The notes: generated by a model not told the origin, from the sequence alone. Counted from the first letter of the stretch, positions 17,191 through 26,384 are shown. The stretch is DNA of 64,000 bases from Streptomyces sp. NBC_00576 (GCF_036345175.1 NZ_CP107780.1:6014001-6078000), one strand, 5' to 3'. Translations and numbers: made by a program.

Positions 17191-19011
17191 ATGACTGAGA
17201 GCAACGGGTCCACCCCGAACACGACCACGCCGGACTGGGAGAAGCGGTTCCGGGCGCCGCGGGTGTCGCTGCCGGACTGGGCGGAGGACGCGCCGGACCG
17301 GTCCCTGTTCGTGTCCAACGCGACGGGGACGTACGAGCTGTACGCCTGGGACCGCGCCACGGGCGAGCAGCGCCAGGTGACCAACCGGCCGAACGGCACG
17401 ACGGACGGCGTGCTGTCGCCCGACGGCGAGTGGATCTGGTGGTTCGACGACAAGGACGGCGACGAGTTCGGCAAGTGGCGCCGGCAGCCCTTCGGGGGAG
17501 GGGCGGAGGGCGCCGAGGACGAGTTGGCGACCCCTGGCCTGGAGGCCTCCTACCCGGCGGGGCTGGCACTGGGCCGGGACGGTCGTACGGCGGTCGTGGG
17601 GCGCTCGACGGACGAGGAGGGTACGACGATCCACCTCGCGGTGGCGGACGCGCCCCCGGCGGTGATCTACCGGCACCGCGAGTCGGCGGGCGTCGGCGAC
17701 CTCTCGCACGACGGTTCGCTGATCGCGATCGAGCACACGGAGCACGGCGACGCGATGCACTCGGCGCTGCGTGTCCTGCGCCCGGACGGTACGACGGTCG
17801 CCGACCTCGACGACACCAAGGGTGGCGCGGAGGAACTGGGCCTGGAGGTGCTGGGCTTCGCGCCCGTCGAGGGGGACTCGCGGCTGCTCGTCGGTCATCA
17901 GCGCCGGGGCCGCTGGGAGCCCCTGGTGTGGGACGTGGCGAGCGGCGAGGAGACGGACCTCGCCCTCGACCTGCCGGGCGATGTGAGCGCGGAGTGGTAT
18001 CCGGACGGCTCGGGACTCCTGATCGCCCACAGCTTCGAGGCGCGCAGCGAGCTGTTCCGCTATGACCTGGCCTCGCGCGAGCTGGTGAAGGTGCCGACGC
18101 CCGCCGGTTCGGTCTCCGGGGCGACGGTCAGGCCCGACGGCAGCGTGGAGTACCTGTGGTCGTCGTCCGCGCAACCGTCGTCGGTGCGCTCGACGACGGG
18201 AGCGGTGGTCCTGGACCCGCCCGGGCTGAAGTCGCCGGGTTCGGTGCCGGTGGAGGACGTGTGGGTGGACGGGCCGGGGGGCCGTATCCACGCCCTCGTC
18301 CAGAAGCCGGCCGGGGCGGCGGGGCCCCTGCCCACCGTGTTCGACATTCACGGTGGACCGACCTGGCACGACAGCGACGCGTTCGCGGCGGGACCGGCGG
18401 CGTGGGTCGACCACGGGTACGCGGTGGTGCGGGTCAACTATCGGGGGTCCACCGGGTACGGACGTGAGTGGACGGACGCCCTCAAGCACCGGGTCGGTCT
18501 GATCGAGCTGGAGGACATCGCGGCGGTACGGGAATGGGCGGTGGCCTCGGGCCTCGCGGACCCCGACCGGCTGATCCTGACCGGCGGTTCCTGGGGCGGC
18601 TACCTGACGCTTCTCGGCCTCGGCGTCCAGCCCGACGCGTGGGCGCTGGGCCTTGCGGCGGTGCCGGTCGCGGACTACGTCACGGCGTACCACGACGAGA
18701 TGGAAGCGCTGAAGGCGATGGACCGGACGCTGCTGGGCGGCACACCGGAGGAGGTTCCGGAACGGTTCGAGGCGTCGTCGCCGTTGACGTACGTCGACGC
18801 GGTGAGGGCGCCGGTGTACATCTCGGCCGGGGTGAACGACCCGCGCTGCCCGATCCGGCAGATCGACAACTATGTGAAGCGGTTGGAGAAGCGGGGCGCG
18901 GTCCACGAGGTGTACAGGTACGACGCGGGGCACGGGTCGTTGGTCGTGGACGAGCGGATCAAGCAGGTGCGGTTGGAAATGGAGTTCGTGGAGCGGCATT
19001 TGGGGGCCTAG
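17191..19011 (+). CDS. S9 family prolyl oligopeptidase-like peptidase
   Basis: A 606-residue two-domain serine peptidase. The N-terminal half is a beta-propeller (SNATGTYELYAWDRATGEQRQVT ... repeats). The alpha/beta-hydrolase half has FDIHGGPTWHDSD oxyanion sequence, the nucleophile in GGSWGGYLT, the acid in VNDPRCPIRQ and the base in DAGHGSLVVDE. This is the acylaminoacyl-peptidase type. There is no signal peptide, so it acts in the cytosol on short peptides. It is followed directly by an intergenic inverted-repeat element. Confidence 0.93.
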   Translation: MTESNGSTPNTTTPDWEKRFRAPRVSLPDWAEDAPDRSLFVSNATGTYELYAWDRATGEQRQVTNRPNGTTDGVLSPDGEWIWWFDDKDGDEFGKWRRQPFGGGAEGAEDELATPGLEASYPAGLALGRDGRTAVVGRSTDEEGTTIHLAVADAPPAVIYRHRESAGVGDLSHDGSLIAIEHTEHGDAMHSALRVLRPDGTTVADLDDTKGGAEELGLEVLGFAPVEGDSRLLVGHQRRGRWEPLVWDVASGEETDLALDLPGDVSAEWYPDGSGLLIAHSFEARSELFRYDLASRELVKVPTPAGSVSGATVRPDGSVEYLWSSSAQPSSVRSTTGAVVLDPPGLKSPGSVPVEDVWVDGPGGRIHALVQKPAGAAGPLPTVFDIHGGPTWHDSDAFAAGPAAWVDHGYAVVRVNYRGSTGYGREWTDALKHRVGLIELEDIAAVREWAVASGLADPDRLILTGGSWGGYLTLLGLGVQPDAWALGLAAVPVADYVTAYHDEMEALKAMDRTLLGGTPEEVPERFEASSPLTYVDAVRAPVYISAGVNDPRCPIRQIDNYVKRLEKRGAVHEVYRYDAGHGSLVVDERIKQVRLEMEFVERHLGA

Positions 19012-19014
19012 GAG

Positions 19015-19170
19015 TTCTTCGCCCCGCCGCCCCTACCCGTCCCATCGAGGGGCTGGATTTTTAGCCCGTCCGGCGTTTGAGGACGAGGCCCCTTCAGGGC
19101 CGAAGCGGGGGTCTGGGGGCGCAGCCCCCAGGGACAGGATGGGACGGGTAAGGGCGGCGGGGGCGAAGAA
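19015..19170. repeat. Streptomyces intergenic inverted-repeat element, copy 1
   Basis: Outer arms of about 30 bp are near-complementary: TTCGCCCCGCCGCCCCTACC on the left and GGTAAGGGCGGCGGGGGCGA on the right. Between them lie CCGTCCGGCGTTTGAGGAC and GGGGGCGCAGCCCCC. Copy 2 at 27757-27902 shares arms and core. I recognise this as a widespread Streptomyces intergenic repeat. It lies between convergent genes and could act as a bidirectional terminator. Confidence 0.8.
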
Positions 19171-19171
19171 A

Positions 19172-21175
19172 CTACACCCCCGCCCGCTCACCCCGCCGCC
19201 TCCCCAGCAGCTCCGCCAACCCCCGCCGCGTAGCGGCCAGTACCACCCGGTCCTCCGCCCGCAGCACATACGTCGCCGGCAGATCCCACACCAGCCCCGA
19301 CGGACGACCGTCCTCCCCGACGGCCCTCACCCCCGTGTCCAACGCCAGCACCCGCCACGCCCCCGCCCGGAACGCCTCCCCGACCGTCCGCCCCTCCAAC
19401 TGCGCATGGCCGCCCACCCACATCGCCGCGAACAGCAACACCCGCCGCTCGACGGGAATCGTGCCCAGGATCTGCGTCTGACGCCCCATCATCGCCCCGG
19501 CGAACGCGGGCGCCGCGAGATGCGAAACGCTCCGGCTGCGGGTGGTCGCCCCGGGGTGCGCCGCCCGCAGGGTGCGGTACACGGCGGTGGCGAAGTCGTC
19601 GTCGTACAGGCGCAGGACGACGCGCAGGTCGGGCCGTACGGAACGCCCGTACAGCACCGCCTCCAGGTTGGTCGTGTCGGCGCTGGTGAGGGCGAGGAGG
19701 GCCTGCGCACGGTTGATCTTCGCGGCCTCCAGGACGCCCTCCTGGGTCACATCACCCAGCACCACAGGCACCCGCAGCCGCCGCGCCGTAGCAAGCCCGC
19801 GCGCCTCGGGATCCGCCTCGACGCACACCACCGGGATGTTCAGTTCGCGCAGCCGGGTCAGCACCCGCGTACCGATCTTGCCGAGCCCGAGCAGCACCAC
19901 ATGCCCGCTCAGCCCACGTGGCGGCCTCCGTACCGCGGACCCGCTGCGGAAGGTACCGAGCGCCTCCAGCACGGCGGCCAGCAGCACCGGCAGCAGTAGC
20001 AACCCGACCAGCCCGGACAGGAGTTGGAGGATCTGGCGGGGCATTGAGGACCCGATCGCCGGATCGTTGATCGCGAAGAGGTCGAGCAGGGTCAGGTAGG
20101 TCGCGTGGAGGGGATGGTCGCCCGTGGCGATCGTCAGCGCGACGGCGAGGGCGATCACGCACCCGACCATCCCGGCCAGCGACCACCGCAGCCGCCGCGA
20201 GAAGAGCGAGGCGAACGGCGGCACCACGCCCCGCCCCCGCCCGCCCGACATCGACGTCCCGGAGTACGCGTACGCCACCTGCTGGAGCACGACCGTTCCG
20301 CGCCCGGTCGCCGCCGCCACCGCCGCCTCGTCGGGGAGCAGCCGGGGTCCCTGGTCGCCGCTGCTCTCCGAGCCGTCGGCGCCGGCCGGGTCGCTGCTCG
20401 TGGCGGAGAGCAGGGCGAGGGTGTACAGGCCCGGGTCGGCGACCTCACCCGGCGCCGGCGGCAGCCGTTCCACCGCGCGCAGCAGCAGCCCGTCGGTCTG
20501 AACGACCTTGCTGGTACCGGTGATCGCGGTGGCGGCGAGCGCGGGGGCGGCGGTGTCGGCGTCGGACAGGACGGTGGTCGACGCGTCGGAGCGGTTGCCC
20601 GAACCGCTGCTGCCGCCGTCATCAGTACTGTCGGACACTGCCGCCAACGCCGATGCCTGGTCGAGGAGTTCCCCGATGTGCTGGCCCAACCGCCGGTTGT
20701 AGAGCCGTAGTACGAGCTGCAGTCGTGGATTGAGGCGGCGGGCGGTGAGCGCGGCGCGGATGTTGGTCTCGTCGTCGTCGTACACGAGGGCCAGGGCCGC
20801 GGCCCGCTCCGCACCCGCCTCGGCGAGAACCGCCTCGGTCAGTTCGACGGCCTCCAACACCCTTTCTCGCAGCCCGGGTTCACCACCACTGTCCGCACCG
20901 GTGGTTCCGTTTCCCGCCGCCCGGTTGACGACGGCGGTCATCCTGTCGAGCAGCGCCGACGCGGTCCCGGCGGCCCGGACGACCACCGGTGGCCGTACGT
21001 TCCGCTCCGAGGGCGGGACGACGAGCATGACCTGCTCGCCGTACACGTTGCGGAGTTCGTGGGCCAGCCGGTGTGCGAGCCCGTCGTCGCCGCACACGAT
21101 CATATGAGCGGCGAGATCAGCCGTACTCGGCCCGTTCGGCCCGCTCTGACTCGGAAGGTTCCCCAGGATCGCCAC
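19172..21175 (-). CDS. Two-RCK NAD-binding potassium channel-like protein
   Basis: A 667-residue membrane protein. An N-terminal Rossmann-like TrkA-N segment begins HMIVCGDDGLAHRLAHELR. Two central hydrophobic helices (LAGMVGCVIALAVALTIATG and LLSGLVGLLLLPVLLAAVLE) flank an ion-channel-like loop (YLTLLDLFAINDPAIGSS). A second TrkA-N domain starts HVVLLGLGKIGTRVLTRLRE, and a C-terminal TrkA-C region ends the protein. The arrangement is that of RCK-gated cation channels with duplicated regulatory domains. The loop lacks the classic TVGYGD filter, so ion selectivity is uncertain. Confidence 0.88.
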   Translation of the reverse strand: MAILGNLPSQSGPNGPSTADLAAHMIVCGDDGLAHRLAHELRNVYGEQVMLVVPPSERNVRPPVVVRAAGTASALLDRMTAVVNRAAGNGTTGADSGGEPGLRERVLEAVELTEAVLAEAGAERAAALALVYDDDETNIRAALTARRLNPRLQLVLRLYNRRLGQHIGELLDQASALAAVSDSTDDGGSSGSGNRSDASTTVLSDADTAAPALAATAITGTSKVVQTDGLLLRAVERLPPAPGEVADPGLYTLALLSATSSDPAGADGSESSGDQGPRLLPDEAAVAAATGRGTVVLQQVAYAYSGTSMSGGRGRGVVPPFASLFSRRLRWSLAGMVGCVIALAVALTIATGDHPLHATYLTLLDLFAINDPAIGSSMPRQILQLLSGLVGLLLLPVLLAAVLEALGTFRSGSAVRRPPRGLSGHVVLLGLGKIGTRVLTRLRELNIPVVCVEADPEARGLATARRLRVPVVLGDVTQEGVLEAAKINRAQALLALTSADTTNLEAVLYGRSVRPDLRVVLRLYDDDFATAVYRTLRAAHPGATTRSRSVSHLAAPAFAGAMMGRQTQILGTIPVERRVLLFAAMWVGGHAQLEGRTVGEAFRAGAWRVLALDTGVRAVGEDGRPSGLVWDLPATYVLRAEDRVVLAATRRGLAELLGRRRGERAGV

Positions 21176-21273
21176 GAGGGAAAAGACTGCCTCACCGGGA
21201 CGGCTGGTTGCAGGCCGGGGCCCGTCGAACGATCAAAACCGTCAGGTCACCAGGTCATCAGGTCATCAGATCC

Positions 21274-22413
21274 TCAGGCCACACCGCTGCGGCCCACCAC
21301 CTGCCCCGCCCGGTCGATACAGATCACGTCGACCGCGACGGGCGCCCCGCGCAGTACCGCGAGGGCCTCGTCGCGCGCGGCCACCGCCACCAGGTCGCCG
21401 AGCGGGACCCCGGCCGCCGTGCACAACTGCAGTGCCGCGAGGCCCGTGTTGGCGTCCGCGACCTCGGCGGCCAGCGTCTCGCTCGCGCCGCCGCGCCGGG
21501 CCAGTTCGGCGAGGAGGCCCTTGTCGACCTGGGAACGCGCGGAGTGCAGATCGAGGTGACCGGCCGCCAGTTTCGACAGTTTCGCGAACCCGCCGCAGAT
21601 CGTGAGCCGGTCGACGGGATGCCGTCGTACGTACTTCAGTACCGCCCCCGCGAAGTCGCCCATGTCGAGCAGGGCTTCCTCGGGGAGTCCGTACGCGGCC
21701 ACGACCGTCTTCTCCGAGGTTGAGCCGGTGCATCCGGCGACGTGGGTGTGTCCGGCGGCCCGGGCGACGTCCACGCCCCGCCGGATCGAGTCGATCCACG
21801 CCGAGCAGGAGTAGGGGACAACGATCCCGGTGGTGCCGAGGACCGAGAGCCCGCCGAGGATGCCCAGCCGGGGGTTCCAGGTGGACCGGGCGATCTCCTC
21901 GCCGTGGTCGATGGAGACGGTGATCTCGACATCGCCTCCGTTCCTGTTCCTGTTCCCGTTCCCGTGTTCGGCCGCCACCCGGGCGACGTGGTCGCGCATC
22001 AGCTGCCGGGGGACCGGATTGACCGCCGGTTCGCCGACCGGCAGCGGCAGTCCGGGGCGGGTGACCGTGCCGACGCCCGGACCGGCCCGGAAGACGACGC
22101 CCGACCCGGCGGGCAGGAGGCGCACGGTCGCCCGGACCAGTGCGCCGTGGGTGACGTCCGGGTCGTCGCCCGCGTCCTTCACGATGCCCACCATGGCGTA
22201 CGAGCTGGTCAGCTCCTCGGTGGCCAGCGCGAACGCCGGTGTCTGGCCCTTGGGCAGGGTGATCGTCACCGGGTCGGGGAAGTCCCCGGTCAGCAGGGCG
22301 GTGTACGCGGCTGTCGTGGCGGCGGTCGCACAGGCGCCGGTGGTCCAGCCGGGGCGCAGGCCGGTGTGCTTGAGTTGGGCGCCGCGCCCGCCCTTGGCCT
22401 CGCTGCCGCTCAT
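21274..22413 (-). CDS. cbiD: Cobalt-precorrin-5B C1-methyltransferase
   Basis: Methylates C1 of the corrin ring in cobalamin synthesis. Family hallmarks are LRPGWTTGACATAATTAAYTALLTG near the start, DPDVTHGALVRATV, GPGVGTVTRPGLPLPVGEPAVNP, and VLGTTGIVVPYSCSAWIDSIRRG. A 6-bp tandem repeat (GTTCCT/GTTCCC, about 21940-21963) encodes a GNGNRNRN insert. ATG at 22413 is chosen; GTG at 22440 (with AGGA upstream) is also possible and would overlap the divergent cobK start. Confidence 0.93.
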   Translation of the reverse strand: MSGSEAKGGRGAQLKHTGLRPGWTTGACATAATTAAYTALLTGDFPDPVTITLPKGQTPAFALATEELTSSYAMVGIVKDAGDDPDVTHGALVRATVRLLPAGSGVVFRAGPGVGTVTRPGLPLPVGEPAVNPVPRQLMRDHVARVAAEHGNGNRNRNGGDVEITVSIDHGEEIARSTWNPRLGILGGLSVLGTTGIVVPYSCSAWIDSIRRGVDVARAAGHTHVAGCTGSTSEKTVVAAYGLPEEALLDMGDFAGAVLKYVRRHPVDRLTICGGFAKLSKLAAGHLDLHSARSQVDKGLLAELARRGGASETLAAEVADANTGLAALQLCTAAGVPLGDLVAVAARDEALAVLRGAPVAVDVICIDRAGQVVGRSGVA

Positions 22414-22431
22414 GAAGGGAACCCGGTCCTC

Positions 22432-23199
22432 GTGCTGCACGTACTGATCCTGGGCGGAACCGCCGAGGCCCGCCGCCTCGCCGAGCTCCTGGCCGCGGAG
22501 GGAACGCGGCCGGGCCTGCGCGCGCTCCGGGTGACGAACTCACTGGCCGGACGGGTCTCCACGCCCCGGCTGCCGCCCGGCGAGGTGCGGGTGGGCGGCT
22601 TCGGCGGGGCCGAGGGGCTCGCCGAGTGGCTGCGCGCGCACCGGGTGGACGTTCTCATCGACGCCACCCATCCCTTCGCCGGCACGATCAGTTTCCATGC
22701 GGCACGGGCCGCCGCCGCAGCCCATGTTCCCCTGCTCGCGCTCCGGCGCCCCGGCTGGGTCCCGGTCAAGGGCGACGACTGGCACGCGACAGGCTCCCTG
22801 GAGGAGGCCGCCGCGCTGCTGCCCGCGCTCGGCCGACGCGTGTTCCTCACCACCGGGCGCCTGGGCCTGGCCGCCTTCGCCGTCGCCGCGCTGGACGAGC
22901 TGTGGTTCCTCGTGCGTTCCGTCGACGCGCCCGAGGCTCCGCACCCGGCCCGCATGGCGGTGCTGCTCGACCGCGGCCCCTTCACGCTCGACGGCGAACG
23001 CGAACTGCTGCGCCGCCACCGCATCGACGTCGTCGTCACGAAGGACAGCGGCGGCCCGGCGACCGCACCGAAGCTGACGGCGGCGAGGGAGGCGGGGCTG
23101 CCGGTGGTCGTCGTACGGCGCCCGGCGGTGCCGGAGGGCGTGCGGGTGGTCGACGGCCCGGAAGAGGCCCTGCACTGGCTGGTATCCCAGCACCGCTGA
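22432..23199 (+). CDS. cobK: Precorrin-6A reductase
   Basis: A 255-residue reductase of the CobK/CbiJ family. The N-terminal Rossmann motif is VLILGGTAEARRLAELL, followed by TNSLAGRVS, DATHPFAGTISFHAARA and RPGWVPVKGDDWH. The C-terminal half has VFLTTGRLGL and DVVVTKDSGG, which form the NADPH and corrin pocket. GTG at 22432 is the only reasonable start and lies 18 bp from the chosen start of divergent cbiD, so both genes share an extremely short 5' space. Confidence 0.93.
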   Translation: MLHVLILGGTAEARRLAELLAAEGTRPGLRALRVTNSLAGRVSTPRLPPGEVRVGGFGGAEGLAEWLRAHRVDVLIDATHPFAGTISFHAARAAAAAHVPLLALRRPGWVPVKGDDWHATGSLEEAAALLPALGRRVFLTTGRLGLAAFAVAALDELWFLVRSVDAPEAPHPARMAVLLDRGPFTLDGERELLRRHRIDVVVTKDSGGPATAPKLTAAREAGLPVVVVRRPAVPEGVRVVDGPEEALHWLVSQHR

Positions 23200-23233
23200 C
23201 CGACCCTCTGACCGAAACCTGTCGCGACCTTTA

Positions 23234-23250
23234 CTGCACATTGATTGCAG
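23234..23250 (+). promoter_or_regulatory. Nur-box-like operator
   Basis: The sequence CTGCACATTGATTGCAG matches the Streptomyces Nur pattern tTGCaa-N5-ttGCAa in its TGC and GCA cores with exactly five bases between half-sites. It lies 30-46 bp upstream of the nickel/cobalt permease start, where a nickel-loaded repressor would block transcription. The flanks extend the dyad (TTAC on the left, GTAA on the right). Confidence 0.55.
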
Positions 23251-23279
23251 GTAACTGTCTATGGCAGAAGGCTGGGGCG

Positions 23280-24410
23280 ATGAGTCGTGAGGAGATACGT
23301 CGTGAGGAGATACGTCGTGAGGCGATGAGCCGTGAGGAGTGGATCAGGGTCGGCGGCATGGCCGCCTTCATCGTGGCGCTGCATGTCATCGGCTGGTTCA
23401 CGCTCGTGGTGGTCGTCGCGCCCGAGCACTACAGCGTGGGCGGGAAGGCCTTCGGTATCGGTATCGGCGTGACCGCCTACACCCTCGGTATGCGGCACGC
23501 CTTCGACGCCGACCACATCGCCGCCATCGACAACACGACCCGGAAGCTGATGGGCGAGGGGCAGCGCCCGCTGTCCGTGGGGTTCTGGTTCTCGCTCGGC
23601 CACTCCAGTGTCGTCTTCGTCCTCGCCCTCCTGCTGTCGCTGGGGGTCAGGGCCCTCGCCGGGCCGGTCCAGGACGACGGCTCCCGTCTGCACGACGTCA
23701 CGGGCCTCATCGGTACGACCGTCTCCGGGACGTTCCTCTACCTCATCGCCGGTATCAACCTCGTCATCCTGGCCGGTATCTGGAAGGTGTTCCGTCAGAT
23801 GCGGACCGGTCACTTCGACGAGGACGCCCTCGAAGAGCAGCTCAACAGCCGGGGGTTCATGAACCGCCTCCTGGGCCGTTTCACGAGGTCGATCACCAAG
23901 TCGTGGCAGATGTACCCGCTGGGTCTGCTCTTCGGGCTCGGCTTCGACACGGCCACCGAGGTCGCACTCCTGGTGCTGGCGGGGTCGGGCGCGGCCTCGG
24001 GGCTGCCCTGGTACGCGATCCTGTGCCTGCCGGTCCTCTTCGCGGCCGGGATGTCGCTGCTCGACACGATCGACGGCTCGTTCATGAACTTCGCCTACGG
24101 CTGGGCGTTCTCCAAGCCGGTCCGGAAGGTCTACTACAACCTCACGATCACCGGACTGTCGGTCGCCGTCGCGCTCATCATCGGCACGGTCGAACTGCTC
24201 GGCCTGATCGCCGAACAGGCGGACCTCCACGGCCCGTTCTGGGACCGGGTCGCCGGGCTCGACCTCAACATCGTCGGGTACGTCATCGTCGGGCTGTTCT
24301 TCGCGACGTGGGCCGTCGCCCTGGTGGTGTGGAAGGTCGGCCGGATCGAGGAGAGGTGGACGTCGGGACTGGCGAATCCGGTACGGGAGCCTGCGGAGGC
24401 GGAGGCGTAA
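23280..24410 (+). CDS. NiCoT family nickel/cobalt permease (HoxN/NixA/NicT)
   Basis: A 376-residue secondary transporter of about eight membrane helices. The signature RHAFDADHIAAIDNTTRK contains the metal-binding HX4DH motif; further family motifs are FSLGHSSVVF and LGFDTATEVALL. The soluble N-terminus is REEIRREEIRREAMSREE, encoded by a 15-bp tandem repeat, and internal ATG codons (for example 23325) could also start translation. The Nur-box-like site argues for nickel, while the cobalamin neighbours argue for cobalt; the protein alone does not decide. Confidence 0.92.
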   Translation: MSREEIRREEIRREAMSREEWIRVGGMAAFIVALHVIGWFTLVVVVAPEHYSVGGKAFGIGIGVTAYTLGMRHAFDADHIAAIDNTTRKLMGEGQRPLSVGFWFSLGHSSVVFVLALLLSLGVRALAGPVQDDGSRLHDVTGLIGTTVSGTFLYLIAGINLVILAGIWKVFRQMRTGHFDEDALEEQLNSRGFMNRLLGRFTRSITKSWQMYPLGLLFGLGFDTATEVALLVLAGSGAASGLPWYAILCLPVLFAAGMSLLDTIDGSFMNFAYGWAFSKPVRKVYYNLTITGLSVAVALIIGTVELLGLIAEQADLHGPFWDRVAGLDLNIVGYVIVGLFFATWAVALVVWKVGRIEERWTSGLANPVREPAEAEA

Positions 24411-24445
24411 GCCCGATGCACGGACTCCGGCTCGCTCGCCTGCGC

Positions 24446-25099
24446 TCATTCCACCTCGTTGGCGATCGCGTTGACGGCCGCCGCCGCGATGGCGCTCCCG
24501 CCCCGCCGCCCCCGTACGACCAGATGCTCCAGCCGGGACGGATGCCCGGCCAGCGCGTCCTTCGACTCCACGGCGCCCACGAAACCCACCGGAACTCCGA
24601 TCACGGCGGCCGGGCGGGGAGCGCCCTCCTCGATCATCTCCAGCAGCCGGAAGAGGGCGGTGGGCGCGTTGCCCACGGCCACCACGGCGCCCTCCAGCCG
24701 GTCGCGCCACAGTTCCAGCGCGGCGGCGCTGCGGGTGGTGCCGAGCTTCGCGGCCAGGTCCGGTACCGCCGGGTCGGTGAGCGTGCAGATGACCTCGTTG
24801 CCGGCGGGGAGCCGCCTGCGGGTGATGCCGCTGGCCACCATCGAGACGTCGCAGAGGACGGGTGCGCCCGCGCGCAGGGCCTCGCGGGCGCGGGTGACGA
24901 CGTCGGGTGTGTAGCCGAGGTCGCCTGCGAGGTCGACCATCCCACAGGCGTGGATCATCCGTACGGCGACCTGCGCGACGTCGGCGGGCAGCCCGGCGAG
25001 GTCGGCCTCGGCGCGGATGGTGGCGAAGGACTGGCGGTAGATCGCGGCGCCGTCCTTCTCGTATTCGAACCCTGTCTCGAACACTGTGCTCTCACTCAT
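24446..25099 (-). CDS. cobH: Precorrin-8X methylmutase
   Basis: Moves the C11 methyl group to C12 to form hydrogenobyrinate. The 217-residue length is normal. The catalytic histidine is in VRMIHACGMVDLAGDLGYTPD, followed by GAPVLCDVSMVASGITRRRLP and the C-terminal GNAPTALFRLLEMI and VIGVPVGFVGAVESKDAL. ATG at 25099 gives MSESTVFETGFEYEKDGAAI. It faces the nickel/cobalt permease gene convergently and lies divergent from the UrtA-like gene. Together with cbiD and cobK it forms part of a dispersed cobalamin cluster. Confidence 0.95.
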   Translation of the reverse strand: MSESTVFETGFEYEKDGAAIYRQSFATIRAEADLAGLPADVAQVAVRMIHACGMVDLAGDLGYTPDVVTRAREALRAGAPVLCDVSMVASGITRRRLPAGNEVICTLTDPAVPDLAAKLGTTRSAAALELWRDRLEGAVVAVGNAPTALFRLLEMIEEGAPRPAAVIGVPVGFVGAVESKDALAGHPSRLEHLVVRGRRGGSAIAAAAVNAIANEVE

Positions 25100-25227
25100 C
25101 CGTCCGTCGGTGTTCCTGCTGCGTGCCTGTTGCTTGCCTGCTGGGTTCCTGTTGCGGGCCGCCGGTGATTGTACGAAACGGTCTCGATTCGGCCCGTTCC
25201 TTGGGCGGCGCCGATGAGCAGGCAATC

Positions 25228-26340
25228 ATGACCCCCATGCAGCGGCTCCACACCCCCGAGTGGTTCACGGCCGACGACTCGACCCTGAACGTAGCGCTGG
25301 TGTACCCGATGCAGGGGCCCGCCGGGATCTTCGGTCCCGCGTGCGAGGCGTGCGCGCGGCTGGCCGCCGAGGAGGTCAACCGGGCGGGCGGGGTCCTGGG
25401 CAAGGAGCTGCGGCTCCTGGAGGTCGACGGGGGCGCCGATCCGCAGCGGGTCGCGGGGGAGGTCGAGGCGCTGGTCGCGACCGGTGTGGTGCAGGGCGTC
25501 ACCGGCTGGCACATCTCCTCCGTACGGCAGGCCGTGGCGCCCCGGGTCGCGCACCGGGTGCCGTACGTCTACACGGCCCTGTACGAGGGCGGTGAGTGCA
25601 CCGAGGGGGTGTTCCTGACGAGTGAGACGCCCGCCGGGCAGCTGCGGCCGGCGATGCGGCTGATCGGCGAGGCGCGGGGCGTACGGCGCTGGTTCGTCGT
25701 CGGCAACAACTACGTGTGGCCCCGGCAGACCGCCCGCGCCGCCCGCCGGTACGCGCGCGAGAGCCGGGGCCGGGTGTGCGGGGAGGCGTATCTCCCGCTG
25801 GGCACCGAGGACTTCACCGACGTCCTGCGCCGTATCGAACACGCCGACGCCGATGGGGTGTTGATGCTGCTGGTGGGCAGTGACGCGGTCCGTTTCAACC
25901 GTGCCTTCGGCGCCTTCGGGCTCGACCGGCGCTGTCTGCGGCTGAGCACCCTCATGGACGAGAACATGCTGCTGGCCAGCGGTCCCGAGGCGACCCGCGA
26001 CCTGTTCAGCACGGCCGGCTTCTTCGCCTCCCTCGCCAACCAGGACACCCTGGACTTCCACGGCAGCTACGCCGCCCGCTACGGCGTCGACGCCCCAGCC
26101 CCCGGCAGCCTCGGCGAGTCCTGCTACGAGGGCGTGCTGCTGCTCGCGGCCCTCGTCGAACGCGCCCGCACCCTCGACGTGTCCGCGATCGGGGCGGCGG
26201 CCGAGGCGGTGTCGTACGAGGGCCCGCGCGGCCTCCTCCGGCTGCGCGACCGGCACGTGAGCCAGCGCATCTACCTCGCGGAGGCGGACGGTCTGGACTT
26301 CACCGTCGTCGCCCAACTCCAGAAGACCGATCCTTCTTAG
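25228..26340 (+). CDS. UrtA/AmiC-like binding protein without signal peptide
   Basis: A 370-residue protein with the type I periplasmic-binding fold of branched-chain amino acid, urea and amide receptors: VALVYPMQGPAGIFGPACEACARLAAEEVNRAGGVLG and the ligand-contact VTGWHISSVRQA. Unlike urtA downstream it lacks a signal peptide or lipobox and begins MTPMQRLHTPEW. That points to a cytosolic ligand sensor like Pseudomonas AmiC, which restrains a regulator. It sits 151 bp before urtA, so control of urea uptake or use is plausible. Confidence 0.82.
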   Translation: MTPMQRLHTPEWFTADDSTLNVALVYPMQGPAGIFGPACEACARLAAEEVNRAGGVLGKELRLLEVDGGADPQRVAGEVEALVATGVVQGVTGWHISSVRQAVAPRVAHRVPYVYTALYEGGECTEGVFLTSETPAGQLRPAMRLIGEARGVRRWFVVGNNYVWPRQTARAARRYARESRGRVCGEAYLPLGTEDFTDVLRRIEHADADGVLMLLVGSDAVRFNRAFGAFGLDRRCLRLSTLMDENMLLASGPEATRDLFSTAGFFASLANQDTLDFHGSYAARYGVDAPAPGSLGESCYEGVLLLAALVERARTLDVSAIGAAAEAVSYEGPRGLLRLRDRHVSQRIYLAEADGLDFTVVAQLQKTDPS

Positions 26341-26384
26341 ATCCTTCCGTCCGGAAGTATTAATTCAACAATTTTAGTTCCGCT

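Noticed and set aside
17059..18999. 646-codon leftward open frame
   Set aside because: Antisense shadow of the S9 peptidase gene, which has complete catalytic motifs on the other strand.
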